27,071 nucleotides of DNA from a virus: IMG/VR virus record IMGVR_UViG_3300007722_000089, positions 1-27,071 of that record. One strand, written 5' to 3'. The notes under the pieces were generated by a model that was not told the origin of the DNA, ran no database searches, and saw only the letters and a program-made list of their open reading frames with translations. The stretch's first letter is position 1, and every line of letters starts with the position of its first letter. Both the position numbers and the translations under genes were made by a program. Shown piece by piece: positions 8,412-16,555 of the stretch.

Positions 8412-9486
8412 AATAAAGTATATTGAAAAATTCATAGGCCCGGACTATTTTTTACATTTCACAAACATCAACAAACTAGGGATTAACCCTCAATATCAGC
8501 ATCACACGCCAGCGGGGATATACAGCTACCCTTTAGAGCAAAAAATATTTAATGAACTCGCGGAAGACAGAATTGATTATGCGAGTGATTATAAGTACCT
8601 TATTTTATTTCGCAAAATAACTGATGATAAAATTTATGATTTTGAAATAGACGATATCACAGATGACGAACTTGAAAGAAAAATAATGGTCGCGCGTAAT
8701 TTAATCAATTTTCATTATTTGGACGAAGGAGGCCGAAATCCGGTGACTAATTTGCAAACGTTTTTTCAATTAGTTCAAAACAGTTCTTTACGACCTTTAC
8801 AAAAAAGAAAAATTTTTTTAGCTTGCGAAATTGATGGTTTAATCGATCGAGGTGAATCGTTTATAACAAATGACATCGCTGCCCAAGCGGTTTTTTTCAA
8901 CATTTCAAAAATAGAAATTCAGCAAGTGATGAAAAATCCTTTATTAAAAGAAAAATTGTACCAAGCAATCGCCGACAACAGCGCACTCAGTTCAAATACA
9001 AGAAAAAATCTTCCGCAAAACATTAATGACAAAATTATTAACGATCCTTTTGCTGATGATTATCAGAAAGAAGCAAATTTCCGTTATGCTTCGGAACATG
9101 CTTTGGTTAAATTTATTCATTTTGAACCAAAAAATCATCTCTCAGGGGGTTTAAAATTAAAAGCTTTTGAACAACTTACATTAAGATTTCCTGAGAAAGC
9201 TATTCCCTATTTTTACCGCAGCAATCGAGAGTTTCGAATGACTCTTTATCGAAGAATTGATATTAAAATTCTTAATAAAGAGTTCAGTAAAATCATAGCT
9301 TTCGAAGATCTTAACTTGCTTTTAGCAGAGGCAGTCAATAGGGTTGACAGTCAACTGCTGGATGAATTAGTGCCTTTGTTTCCAGAGTTAAAAGATAGAA
9401 ACAGGTGGCAAGATTTATATTTTGCCCTAGAGGATAGAAAAGAAGGTGATGGTATTTTCATGGCAGAATTGCAAAAATTTAGATGA
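8332..9486 (+). CDS. ART-like paralogue family member B
   Basis: A 384-residue protein paralogous to the next gene and to 4200-5306. Shared landmarks: N-terminal helix QLQKFILQELNRH, HFTNINKLGINPQY with His42, TPAGIYSYPL, a hydrophobic strand YKYLILF, then EIDGLIDRGESF and QAVFF at 185-189. The pattern is reminiscent of ADP-ribosyltransferase-like domains (H at strand 1, an aromatic second strand, a Q/E strand near the end), but catalytic residues cannot be assigned with certainty. Residues from about 240 on are helix-rich with repeated Leu/Phe/Ala spacing, possibly HEAT-like. No signal peptide or membrane segment is seen. The ATG overlaps the resolvase stop, so translation is probably coupled. 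Confidence 0.72.
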   Translation: MSQNQLQKFILQELNRHKREGVVLEDPIKYIEKFIGPDYFLHFTNINKLGINPQYQHHTPAGIYSYPLEQKIFNELAEDRIDYASDYKYLILFRKITDDKIYDFEIDDITDDELERKIMVARNLINFHYLDEGGRNPVTNLQTFFQLVQNSSLRPLQKRKIFLACEIDGLIDRGESFITNDIAAQAVFFNISKIEIQQVMKNPLLKEKLYQAIADNSALSSNTRKNLPQNINDKIINDPFADDYQKEANFRYASEHALVKFIHFEPKNHLSGGLKLKAFEQLTLRFPEKAIPYFYRSNREFRMTLYRRIDIKILNKEFSKIIAFEDLNLLLAEAVNRVDSQLLDELVPLFPELKDRNRWQDLYFALEDRKEGDGIFMAELQKFR

Positions 9487-9501
9487 TTTTCAGGAGTGTC
9501 A

Positions 9502-9584
9502 AGCATGAGCCAAAATCAATTACAAAAATTTATTCTCCAAGAACTCAATCGCTATAAACGCGAAGGAGTTGTTTTGGAAGATCC
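9502..9584 (+). repeat. 83-bp direct repeat, copy 2
   Basis: Second copy of the repeat at 8329-8411, with one mismatch. It spans the start codon and the first 26 codons of this paralogue. The neighbouring sequence is only moderately similar, apart from a 23-bp match over the HFTNINKL codons and a 20-bp match over the AQAVFF codons. Confidence 0.95.
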
Positions 9585-10671
9585 TTTTGAACAGATCAAA
9601 AAATGGATTAGCCCCACAACGTTTCTCCATTTCACAAACATCAACAAACTTGGGGTTAACCCACAGTACCATTGGAGTATTACTCCTGCCGGTGTTTATA
9701 GTTATCCGCTAAATGAGTCCGGTTACGAAGCTTTAATGAATGATGACTTCTCTTTCGGAAGCGATTTTAAATACCTAATTCTTTTTTCAATAACAGAAAC
9801 GAATCAAATTTTTGATCTGTCAGAAGATATTTCAGACGAAGATTACGCAGCGAAAATTGATATCGTCCGTCAATTTCCCAATTTTATATTTAAAAATAAT
9901 GATGTTTCGGGATACCCGAATACAAACATAAAAAAACTATATATTTTTGTCAACTCAAGTACATTGACTCCTTTCCAAAAAAGAAAAGCGTTTATGGCAT
10001 GTGGCATTAATGGGTTTATAGACAGGGGCGAGTCGTTTATAACGAATGATATTGAAGCCCAAGCGGTTTTTTTCAATCCAAAAATTATTTCTCAGCAACT
10101 CGTCATAAAAAATCCGTTGCTAAAAACAAAATTACACGATATTGTGGTGGGTGCTAGCCAAACATTGAGTAATACTGGGTTTGAAAACACTCCTCAGAAT
10201 GTTGTTGATAAACTCCTGGCTGATCCTTATTCAAATGACAGAATGAAATCATATGCCATATCCCACGCTTCGTTTCAGGCAATAAACAAATTTATAACTC
10301 CGCAAATTGATTCCACATTTCGTAGGTCAGCCCTTTCTGCCATTGGCGAGAAATACCCCGAAAAAATTATTCTTTTTTTTGATTCACAAGATCTTAAAAT
10401 AAGATGTGATGCATACAGATATGCCAAACAATCAATTGTTCATAAAAATTTAACTCATCTCCTTGCTAAAGAAAAACACATTGATGGATTTATTGTTTTA
10501 GCTGACCGAGCTTCGCAAGCCTTGGCTGAAAAATTTTTGCCTTATTTGGAACAATTTAAGCACGACTCAAAGTTTGAGACTCTCTACTTCTTGCTGAGAC
10601 ACAGAGACGAAAACGGAAACAAAAGCGGAACCTTCCAGACAGAACTTGAAAAATACCATAAATACATATAA
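9505..10671 (+). CDS. ART-like paralogue family member C
   Basis: A 388-residue paralogue of the preceding gene. The ATG at 9505 is chosen over an upstream GTG at 9496 because AGGAG (9492-9496) lies 8 nt before it and because it aligns with the start of copy B inside the 83-bp repeat. Motifs match copy B: HFTNINKLGVNPQY, TPAGVYSYPL, FKYLILF, GINGFIDRGESF and QAVFFNP. Outside these the two proteins have diverged substantially, especially in the helical C-terminal half. Tandem duplication followed by divergence, with the first 26 codons kept or re-homogenised, is the simplest reading. Function is unknown; an ADP-ribosyltransferase-like or other effector fold is inferred. Confidence 0.72.
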   Translation: MSQNQLQKFILQELNRYKREGVVLEDPFEQIKKWISPTTFLHFTNINKLGVNPQYHWSITPAGVYSYPLNESGYEALMNDDFSFGSDFKYLILFSITETNQIFDLSEDISDEDYAAKIDIVRQFPNFIFKNNDVSGYPNTNIKKLYIFVNSSTLTPFQKRKAFMACGINGFIDRGESFITNDIEAQAVFFNPKIISQQLVIKNPLLKTKLHDIVVGASQTLSNTGFENTPQNVVDKLLADPYSNDRMKSYAISHASFQAINKFITPQIDSTFRRSALSAIGEKYPEKIILFFDSQDLKIRCDAYRYAKQSIVHKNLTHLLAKEKHIDGFIVLADRASQALAEKFLPYLEQFKHDSKFETLYFLLRHRDENGNKSGTFQTELEKYHKYI

Positions 10672-10773
10672 GCTTTGGTTTAATTTATGCTACTTAAGAC
10701 GATGGACAACCGAAGAAAGAGACTATACCTTGTTGGCTGTTCGTCAACAAAGAACAGGAAATATTGAAGTCGT

Positions 10774-10992
10774 ATGAGGCGTTTTTATTTTAATCGAACC
10801 GAAGATGCTAGTGGTGTGTCCGGTACAGGACGTGTCGCAGAAGGCGTTGAGTTTGATACCGGGGTTGTAGCTTTGATTTGGCTGACTCCGTTTGGAAGTA
10901 TGTGTTTCTATCCTAATATTTGTGCTTTGGAGCACGTTCACAGCCACGGCGGCAAGACAAAGATTGAATATGTTGACTCTAAAGATGTTTAA
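10774..10992 (+). CDS. Small conserved protein (RTEDASGVSGTG...HSHGGKT type)
   Basis: A 72-residue protein with the pattern FNRTEDASGVSGTGRVAEGV, then WLTPFGSMCFYP and a closing HSHGGKTKIEYVD. I remember very similar short proteins as conserved hypotheticals in bacteria and phages, typically strand-rich with the same Gly-Thr-Gly and His-Gly-Gly-Lys features; no function is known to me. GAAG at 10767-10770 could serve as a weak ribosome site. About 100 nt separate it from the preceding gene and contain no convincing gene. Confidence 0.72.
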   Translation: MRRFYFNRTEDASGVSGTGRVAEGVEFDTGVVALIWLTPFGSMCFYPNICALEHVHSHGGKTKIEYVDSKDV

Positions 10993-11030
10993 TCTTTTCT
11001 GATCTTTCCCTCCTATGCTCTAGTCGCCCC

Positions 11031-11090
11031 ATGGCGACACTCTACACCGATAGCCAAATCCCTAGTTTTCTAGTTGAAAAAAGAAAATAA
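11031..11090 (+). CDS. Possible 19-aa upstream peptide coupled to the primase gene
   Basis: ATG at 11031 opens a 19-codon frame (MATLYTDSQIPSFLVEKRK) whose TAA overlaps the primase ATG as TAATG. The peptide resembles the first residues of the primase (MGSFYTDGSLIDFL): both carry YTD and FL at matching spacing. A TATGCT hexamer at 11014-11019 could be a -10 element giving a leader only a few nucleotides long, but no good -35 is seen. It may be a leader peptide that couples translation of the primase, or a chance frame. Confidence 0.3.
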   Translation: MATLYTDSQIPSFLVEKRK

Positions 11091-12112
11091 TGGGATCATT
11101 TTATACAGATGGCAGTTTAATTGATTTTTTGGATAACGTTTTTGGTGGAGGAAGTGTTACAGGCGGCACAAATAACCTTAATTACAATACTGTATGCCCT
11201 TTTTGTAAAGAAGAAAATAAAAAACTCGGCAAAGCTACTATTAAAGAAAAATTAGCGATAAAAATCCCAGAGGGATTTGTTAAGTGTTGGGTTTGCGGTG
11301 AAAAAGGAAGAAATTTACTTCCAATTTTGCGCAGGTTTTATCCGCACGCAGTCAACGAGTTTCGTTTAAGGTTTTACAAAGAAATTGATGGCAGTAATTT
11401 TGGGGACAATAAAGACACAACCATAAAACCCAAAGAGGCCCTAAAGCTTCCAGATGATTTTCACTTACTAGCGGAGCACATAGAGAATCCACGCCCGGAA
11501 ATACAAGAGGCTTTGCGCTACCTCGAATCTCGCGGAGCAACTTATCGAGATTTGTGGTATTATAAATTCGGAGTAGCGCCAAGTGACGAAAACCAACAAC
11601 GAAGAATTATTATTCCATCGTTTGATGAAATAGGCAATTTAAACTATTACACAGGTCGTTCGTATAGCCATTTTTACAAAAAAAAATACATTGACTGCGA
11701 TGAGGGCAAAGAGTCGTTTTTCTCTAAATTGAATATTGTTTTCAATGAGAGCAAAATTGATTGGTCTAAAGAGTTGACCATAACAGAAGGTCCATTTGAT
11801 TTGATAAAATGCGATGACAACGTGACTTGTATTTTGGGTTCCAATTTCTCCCAAGACTCAAAGCTGTATTCCAAAATCATGTATCATGGAACACCAATAT
11901 TATTGGCGCTGGATAATGACATGGAGCATAAAACGAATAAGCTGGGCAGGATGTTTAGTTATTACAACATTCCTACAAGGATTCTGAACATCCCGAAACA
12001 GTTCAAAGATGTTGGTGAAATGTCAAAAAAAGAATTTCTTTCTGCAAAGAAAAAAGCTTTACTCTGGTCTCCAGAGTGGTCTTTGCTGGCCAAGATAAAT
12101 TCCATGTTCTAA
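11090..12112 (+). CDS. DnaG-type DNA primase (zinc finger plus TOPRIM)
   Basis: A 340-residue primase-like protein. The N-terminal zinc-binding motif is CPFC (C36, C39) with CWVC (C66, C69). A helical linker contains YLESRGATYRD, and the catalytic core has RRIIIPSFDE, a TOPRIM EGPFD motif (E233) and LALDNDME (D275, D277). It would make RNA primers for lagging-strand synthesis. It is shorter than bacterial DnaG and lacks a helicase-binding C-terminal domain or a fused helicase, as in T4 gp61-like stand-alone primases. The replicative helicase must be elsewhere. The start overlaps an upstream 19-codon frame. Other TOPRIM/zinc proteins are less likely given the motif order. Confidence 0.85.
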   Translation: MGSFYTDGSLIDFLDNVFGGGSVTGGTNNLNYNTVCPFCKEENKKLGKATIKEKLAIKIPEGFVKCWVCGEKGRNLLPILRRFYPHAVNEFRLRFYKEIDGSNFGDNKDTTIKPKEALKLPDDFHLLAEHIENPRPEIQEALRYLESRGATYRDLWYYKFGVAPSDENQQRRIIIPSFDEIGNLNYYTGRSYSHFYKKKYIDCDEGKESFFSKLNIVFNESKIDWSKELTITEGPFDLIKCDDNVTCILGSNFSQDSKLYSKIMYHGTPILLALDNDMEHKTNKLGRMFSYYNIPTRILNIPKQFKDVGEMSKKEFLSAKKKALLWSPEWSLLAKINSMF

Positions 12113-12135
12113 AACCATGCACAAATCACTGTATT

Positions 12136-12172
12136 CCAAGTATTTTCATTTCAACACAAAGAAAATACTTGG
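12136..12172 (+). promoter_or_regulatory. 12-bp hairpin over the SbcCD ribosome site
   Basis: CCAAGTATTTTC (12136-12147) pairs perfectly with GAAAATACTTGG (12161-12172), leaving a 13-nt loop. The last two stem bases are the first two bases of GGTGA (12171-12175), the only plausible Shine-Dalgarno sequence for the ATG at 12181 (complementary to UCACC at the 16S 3' end). Folding would partly hide it. No T-run follows, so a terminator is unlikely. Confidence 0.6.
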
Positions 12173-12180
12173 TGACATAA

Positions 12181-15100
12181 ATGAAAATTGCACACTTAGC
12201 AGACATTCACATTCGCGGCATTTCTCGCCATAAAGAATATCGCGAGTCTTTTGAAGAGACGTTTCAAATTCTCCGCACAGAACAACCTGACTTCATCTTT
12301 CTTGGAGGGGATATTTGGCACACGAAAACCCAGGGCATCACGCCAGAAGGAATTGAGCTACTTGTTTGGTTGTTTGATGGTTTAGCCCAAATAGCCCCTC
12401 TTCATATGATTCTTGGCAATCATGATGCCAATTTGACAAATTCCGATCGCCAAGATGTCATATCGCCAATTCTAACTGCGATGAACAACAAAAAAATCTG
12501 TCTTTACAAAAAAAGTGGTGTTTATCCACTAGAAAATAAGATAAATCTTTGCGTCTTCTCTTGCACCGACGAAGAAGGTTGGAAAACAGTGTCTCCTATC
12601 CCTGGCAGTCTAAACATCGCGGCCTTCCATGGCAGCGTACTTGGCTGCAAATACGAAAATGAGTGGGCCAGCCCACACGGCGATGTTTCTATGGATTTTT
12701 TTAATGGTTACGATTTTGCACTTTTGGGCGATATCCATAAAATGCAATCTCTTGCAATGAGAAAAAATGCCAACCACAAGCAAGCGCCTTGGATTGCTTA
12801 CCCAGGATCTCTAATCCAACAAAATTACGCAGAGGCAGTTAAAAAAGGCTTCCTGATTTGGGACATCAAAACTCGCGATGATTTTGATGTGAAATTTCAC
12901 GCACTTGAGAACCGCTATCCTTTCGTAACAATCGATTGGAAGGGCGATGTTCGGGACACTCTTGCCCAGATTGAACACATCCACCCAGGTTCTAGATTTA
13001 GAATTCTGGCCAAAGAGTCCATTTCCCAATTAGAAATTGCTCATTTGCACAATGAACTTAAAACAGTTCATGGTGTTGAAGAAGTGAGGATCAAATTTGA
13101 TCTCAAGGCCCATAACACGGATATTCTTTCTGTCGGCGCTGACGGCGCCGTGATTACTAAATCAAACATCAAAAACGATATTGACGGAATTATAAAACTG
13201 TTCGCAGAGTTCAAAGAGAAAAACAAAGACTCTCTAGAAGCCTATTCAGAGCTCTCTGATAGCGAAGACGTTAAACCCTTGGTCGATTCATACTTACAGC
13301 GCTATAACGCCCAGGAGGGCGAAGCAGAGTCAACTCTTCGTAACGTTTTTTGGAAACTCAAAGCATTGAGGTTTGATAATGTCTTTCGTTACAATGAAAA
13401 CAACATCATCAATTTCGAAAATCTATCTGGCGTGGTTGGCTTGTTTGCCAATAACAGGATGGGTAAATCAAGCATTGTTGGCGCAATAATGTACGGGCTT
13501 TATAATTCTACCGACCGTGGACCTATGAAGAATGCTCACGTTGTTAATCGACAAAAGAAAAGCTGTAAAGTCTCGATTGATTTCAGCGTGGCAGGGGCGG
13601 ATTATCGTATTGAAAGACAAACTGTTAAGCAGACCCCAGGTGGCAAACGGAGTAAAGCTGCGATGCAAAAAGCCGCTCTGGAGGAGGATAAGTCAGTCAC
13701 GCATCTTAATTTGTTCAAACTAGAGCCATCAATCGACCCAGAGAAGCCCCCGGAGTATTTTGAGCTTAATGGCGAGCAGCGCGGGGACACTGAAAAAGAA
13801 ATTCGCAAACTCATTGGCACCGCTGACGATTTTATGATGACGGCACTATCGAGCCAAGGCGGCCTTAATCGATTTATTCAAGAAGGATCAACCGCGCGGC
13901 GTCAAATTCTTTCGCGTTTTCTAGAATTAGATATTTTTGAAAAACTTCACAGTTATGCAAAAGAAGATTGCCAAATTCTTAATTCCAAATTGAAGAAATA
14001 TTCTCAGTTTGATTGGCAAACTGTGTTGTCTTCTAAATGTGTTTCAAAAATTGAGTTTGAAACCGAGATTGAAAGCTTGGAAATAAGCCTATTTAATTTT
14101 AGAAAAGAAGTCGAAGAGCTAAAAATCGCTTTTGCTATTATTGCACACAACACTCATTCTCTTGTTACGGAGGAGCAATTATCTCGCCAAAAACGAAGCG
14201 TGGATAGAATTTTCCAAGAGATTAAGTTGACCCAAGAAAATATTGGCAAAGTTGAAGATTTCATTAAAAAGCAAACTCTTATTTTGGAAAACTTCAAAAA
14301 AAGCAAGCAAGAGAAGCACATCGAAGAATACAAAAAGCGTTTAGCCAGCCAACAAAAACTACATATGGTTTTAGTCACATTAAAACATCAGTATGAGTCG
14401 GAGTTGGCGACCCTCAACAACCAAGAAAAAACTGTTTATAAATTAACACTCGTTCCTTGTGGAGACTCGTTTCCTACCTGCCGGTATATCAGCGACGCTC
14501 ACCGCGATAAAAATTTATTACCTGGGCAAAAAGAGAAAATTCAAAAAATTCTTTCCGAACTCAACACAGCACGCCAAGAATTTGATATTGTGAAACAAGA
14601 TAATCTTGAGGAGAAAATTGAAAAATACGAAGCTCTACTTCATAAAGAGATTGTGCTAGAAGGCGAGATCTCTACAAAGAAAAATGATTTAAACCATTTG
14701 AGTCGCAACGCGGAAGGTTTACAAAAAGATTTAGCGCGCGAGCAATTTGTATTCGATGAGTTAGAGGCCCGTTACAATGGCACGAGTGATGATTTGGAGG
14801 TACAAAAAGGCAGAAAGCTTTCTGAGTCGCTCACAGAATACCAGAACAAAATTAATGAGCACGACAAACGCCGGTTGCTGGCGGCTCACAAAATTGGCGT
14901 TCTGACGACTGAAATTGAAAATATCGAACAAGAGCAAGAAGAATACAAAAGCCTGCTTAGGCAATTGCGACTTTACGAGTTGATCTTAACAGTTTTTTCT
15001 AAAACTGGAATACCTGCCATGATCCTTAAGTCACAGCTTCCCGCGATCAATGCAGAATTAGAAAAAATCCTGTCCGGTGTTGTAGATTTTAAAGTTATTT

Positions 15101-15450
15101 TAGACGCCGATGCATCTTCTAACAATCTCGATGTTTACATCGAGGATTCTAATTCCAAGAGAATCATCGAACTTGCTAGTGGCATGGAAAAGACAATGAG
15201 CTCTTTGGCACTTCGTGTGGCTTTGTTGAATTTATCAACACTTCCAAAGCCAGATATTTTCATTACCGACGAAAGTTTTGATGGCTTGGACGCATTTAGT
15301 CTGCCAAAATGCGTCGAGTTAATCCAATCACTAAAGAATCATTTCAAAACAATTCTGTTGATTTCGCATTTGGATCAAATAAAAGAGTCTGTTGATACTA
15401 TTCTCGATATTCAAAGCACAGAAACAGAATCACACATTGAAATAATTTAA
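12181..15450 (+). CDS. Fused SbcD-SbcC (Mre11-Rad50 / gp47-gp46) recombination nuclease
   Basis: A 1089-residue single chain joining the nuclease and ATPase normally encoded by two genes. Residues 1-300 are a metallophosphoesterase with D8/H10, GGD44, GNHD (79-82), then AFHG and LLGDIH. From about 390 comes the Rad50/SbcC half: Walker A NNRMGKSS (K429), long coiled coils, a hook CGDSFPTC (C760, C767), signature ASGMEK (S1000), Walker B FITDE (D1030, E1031), and LISHLD. Such complexes resect DNA ends for recombination-dependent replication. T4 gp46/gp47 also take part in host-DNA breakdown. The hook has five residues between its cysteines rather than the usual two. An intergenic hairpin may control translation. 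Identification is firm. Confidence 0.93.
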   Translation: MKIAHLADIHIRGISRHKEYRESFEETFQILRTEQPDFIFLGGDIWHTKTQGITPEGIELLVWLFDGLAQIAPLHMILGNHDANLTNSDRQDVISPILTAMNNKKICLYKKSGVYPLENKINLCVFSCTDEEGWKTVSPIPGSLNIAAFHGSVLGCKYENEWASPHGDVSMDFFNGYDFALLGDIHKMQSLAMRKNANHKQAPWIAYPGSLIQQNYAEAVKKGFLIWDIKTRDDFDVKFHALENRYPFVTIDWKGDVRDTLAQIEHIHPGSRFRILAKESISQLEIAHLHNELKTVHGVEEVRIKFDLKAHNTDILSVGADGAVITKSNIKNDIDGIIKLFAEFKEKNKDSLEAYSELSDSEDVKPLVDSYLQRYNAQEGEAESTLRNVFWKLKALRFDNVFRYNENNIINFENLSGVVGLFANNRMGKSSIVGAIMYGLYNSTDRGPMKNAHVVNRQKKSCKVSIDFSVAGADYRIERQTVKQTPGGKRSKAAMQKAALEEDKSVTHLNLFKLEPSIDPEKPPEYFELNGEQRGDTEKEIRKLIGTADDFMMTALSSQGGLNRFIQEGSTARRQILSRFLELDIFEKLHSYAKEDCQILNSKLKKYSQFDWQTVLSSKCVSKIEFETEIESLEISLFNFRKEVEELKIAFAIIAHNTHSLVTEEQLSRQKRSVDRIFQEIKLTQENIGKVEDFIKKQTLILENFKKSKQEKHIEEYKKRLASQQKLHMVLVTLKHQYESELATLNNQEKTVYKLTLVPCGDSFPTCRYISDAHRDKNLLPGQKEKIQKILSELNTARQEFDIVKQDNLEEKIEKYEALLHKEIVLEGEISTKKNDLNHLSRNAEGLQKDLAREQFVFDELEARYNGTSDDLEVQKGRKLSESLTEYQNKINEHDKRRLLAAHKIGVLTTEIENIEQEQEEYKSLLRQLRLYELILTVFSKTGIPAMILKSQLPAINAELEKILSGVVDFKVILDADASSNNLDVYIEDSNSKRIIELASGMEKTMSSLALRVALLNLSTLPKPDIFITDESFDGLDAFSLPKCVELIQSLKNHFKTILLISHLDQIKESVDTILDIQSTETESHIEII

Positions 15451-15451
15451 C

Positions 15452-15784
15452 ATGGGCATAACTTACATGGTCGCTGCTGATTTTTTGGAGAATGTTAAAT
15501 TTGGAGATCTACTCAAAGTTGATTATCCAATGATTGTTAATCAAGTAAATCATCCAGATGATACTATGAAGATAAGCATTTACGGCACGCCAAAACCAAA
15601 TGACAGGTCAAAATTACTTACCAAGGTATTCTGCGGGAAGTGTTTTGCTTTATATCTTGGAGAATTTTCAAAATCAAAAAAAAACCAGATAAAATCAAGA
15701 GCAAAGGTGATTGTTACTAACGAGCTAGGCGAACTTGTTACAGGCTGGGTTGAGATCGTTACTTTACAGAAAGTTGAATTATAA
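15452..15784 (+). CDS. Hypothetical protein, 110 aa
   Basis: An unrecognised, strand-rich protein. It contains a single CGKC pair at about residues 62-65, which on its own is not a full zinc site, and a basic segment (FSKSKKNQIKSRAKVIV) that could contact nucleic acid. It follows the SbcCD gene by one nucleotide and its TAA overlaps the ATG of the next gene (TAATG), placing it in the same operon. A second ATG at 15467 is an alternative start. No ribosome site clearly decides between them. Confidence 0.6.
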   Translation: MGITYMVAADFLENVKFGDLLKVDYPMIVNQVNHPDDTMKISIYGTPKPNDRSKLLTKVFCGKCFALYLGEFSKSKKNQIKSRAKVIVTNELGELVTGWVEIVTLQKVEL

Positions 15785-16092
15785 TGCCAGAAACGTGGCA
15801 AACTCTTGATGCAAATCGAGAAATAAAAATTCTGCATGAAGGAAAATTGGTGGTAATTAAACTAAAAGGAATCATAGTTCCTTTGTTTTGCGGTGTTTGC
15901 AATACTCCAATGCGAACTTTGGAAGATGGCTTATCTTTTAGAAAACACGAATGCTGTCATTGGTGCGCTTTAGAATGGGCCGACTCGGAATTTTATGATT
16001 GGGAAAACGGATGGCGCCCAACGAAAGAAAAAATACAAGAAGTTCTTGAAGCACGCAAATCTACAATTCTGAAACCCATCCTATTTACATAA
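15784..16092 (+). CDS. Small zinc-ribbon-like protein
   Basis: A 102-residue protein with a four-cysteine zinc-binding pattern: C36-x2-C39, then C57/C58 and C61 (FCGVC...HECCHWC). The acidic/aromatic C-terminal part (WADSEFYDWENGW) is helical. Zinc ribbons of this size in phages often modify host RNA polymerase or other complexes, but nothing here indicates a partner. It is coupled to the upstream gene by a TAATG overlap and lies 12 nt before the putative terminase partner gene. Confidence 0.65.
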   Translation: MPETWQTLDANREIKILHEGKLVVIKLKGIIVPLFCGVCNTPMRTLEDGLSFRKHECCHWCALEWADSEFYDWENGWRPTKEKIQEVLEARKSTILKPILFT

Positions 16093-16104
16093 CAGGAAAC
16101 CCCT

Positions 16105-16548
16105 ATGACAAAACCAAAAAATGAAGAAGAGACTCTCGCACCTACTGATGAAGAATTCGATGAGAGAGAAATTAAGGATTATGAACGCTACAAAACCCTA
16201 TCAGATATTATTGATAGTTCTTTTGGTACACCGTCACGGAAAAATTCCGGTTATTCAGTAAAAATGAAGATCGTTGGTGACGCTATCATGCAAGTAGCTT
16301 ATACCAGCGTGGGCAATTTCATCGGCGTAAGTCCGAACGCCGTCAAAGGCAAATTCCACAAAGAAGGCTTAGAAGCAATCAAAAATGCCCTTGATGTTGT
16401 TAAAGAAGACTATTTAGACGCAACAGACAAAGAGATTTCTTTCAAAATAGACAGCGAAAAAGAAGACATTGAGCTACTTCAAGGGTCTTACGGAAATCCA
16501 AAACGTACCTGCATTTATCGTTTAACTTGTATGGTAAAAATGAAATAA
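16105..16548 (+). CDS. Unknown protein just upstream of TerL; candidate small terminase subunit
   Basis: A 147-residue protein with a very acidic N-terminus (residues 1-30), a middle containing VGNFIGVSPNAVKG that could be a helix-turn-helix-like segment, and a strand-rich C-terminus. Gene order (directly before the large terminase) suggests a packaging role such as the small subunit, which recognises DNA. However, T4-type small terminases are mostly coiled coil and this is not, so the assignment is weak. AGGAAA six nucleotides before the ATG is a good ribosome site. The next ATG is 8 nt downstream of its stop. Confidence 0.6.
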   Translation: MTKPKNEEETLAPTDEEFDEREIKDYERYKTLSDIIDSSFGTPSRKNSGYSVKMKIVGDAIMQVAYTSVGNFIGVSPNAVKGKFHKEGLEAIKNALDVVKEDYLDATDKEISFKIDSEKEDIELLQGSYGNPKRTCIYRLTCMVKMK

Positions 16549-16555
16549 TGATTTT

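Noticed and set aside
9496-9504. GTG start nine nucleotides upstream for paralogue C
   Set aside because: It overlaps the AGGAG ribosome site of ATG 9505, and homology with copy B begins exactly at the ATG.
10687-10794. 35-codon frame between the paralogue C gene and the 72-aa gene
   Set aside because: No ribosome site, no recognisable content, and it overlaps the next gene out of frame.
12117-12233. 38-codon frame across the intergenic hairpin before SbcCD
   Set aside because: No ribosome site and a long out-of-frame overlap with the certain SbcCD start; the hairpin explains the sequence better.
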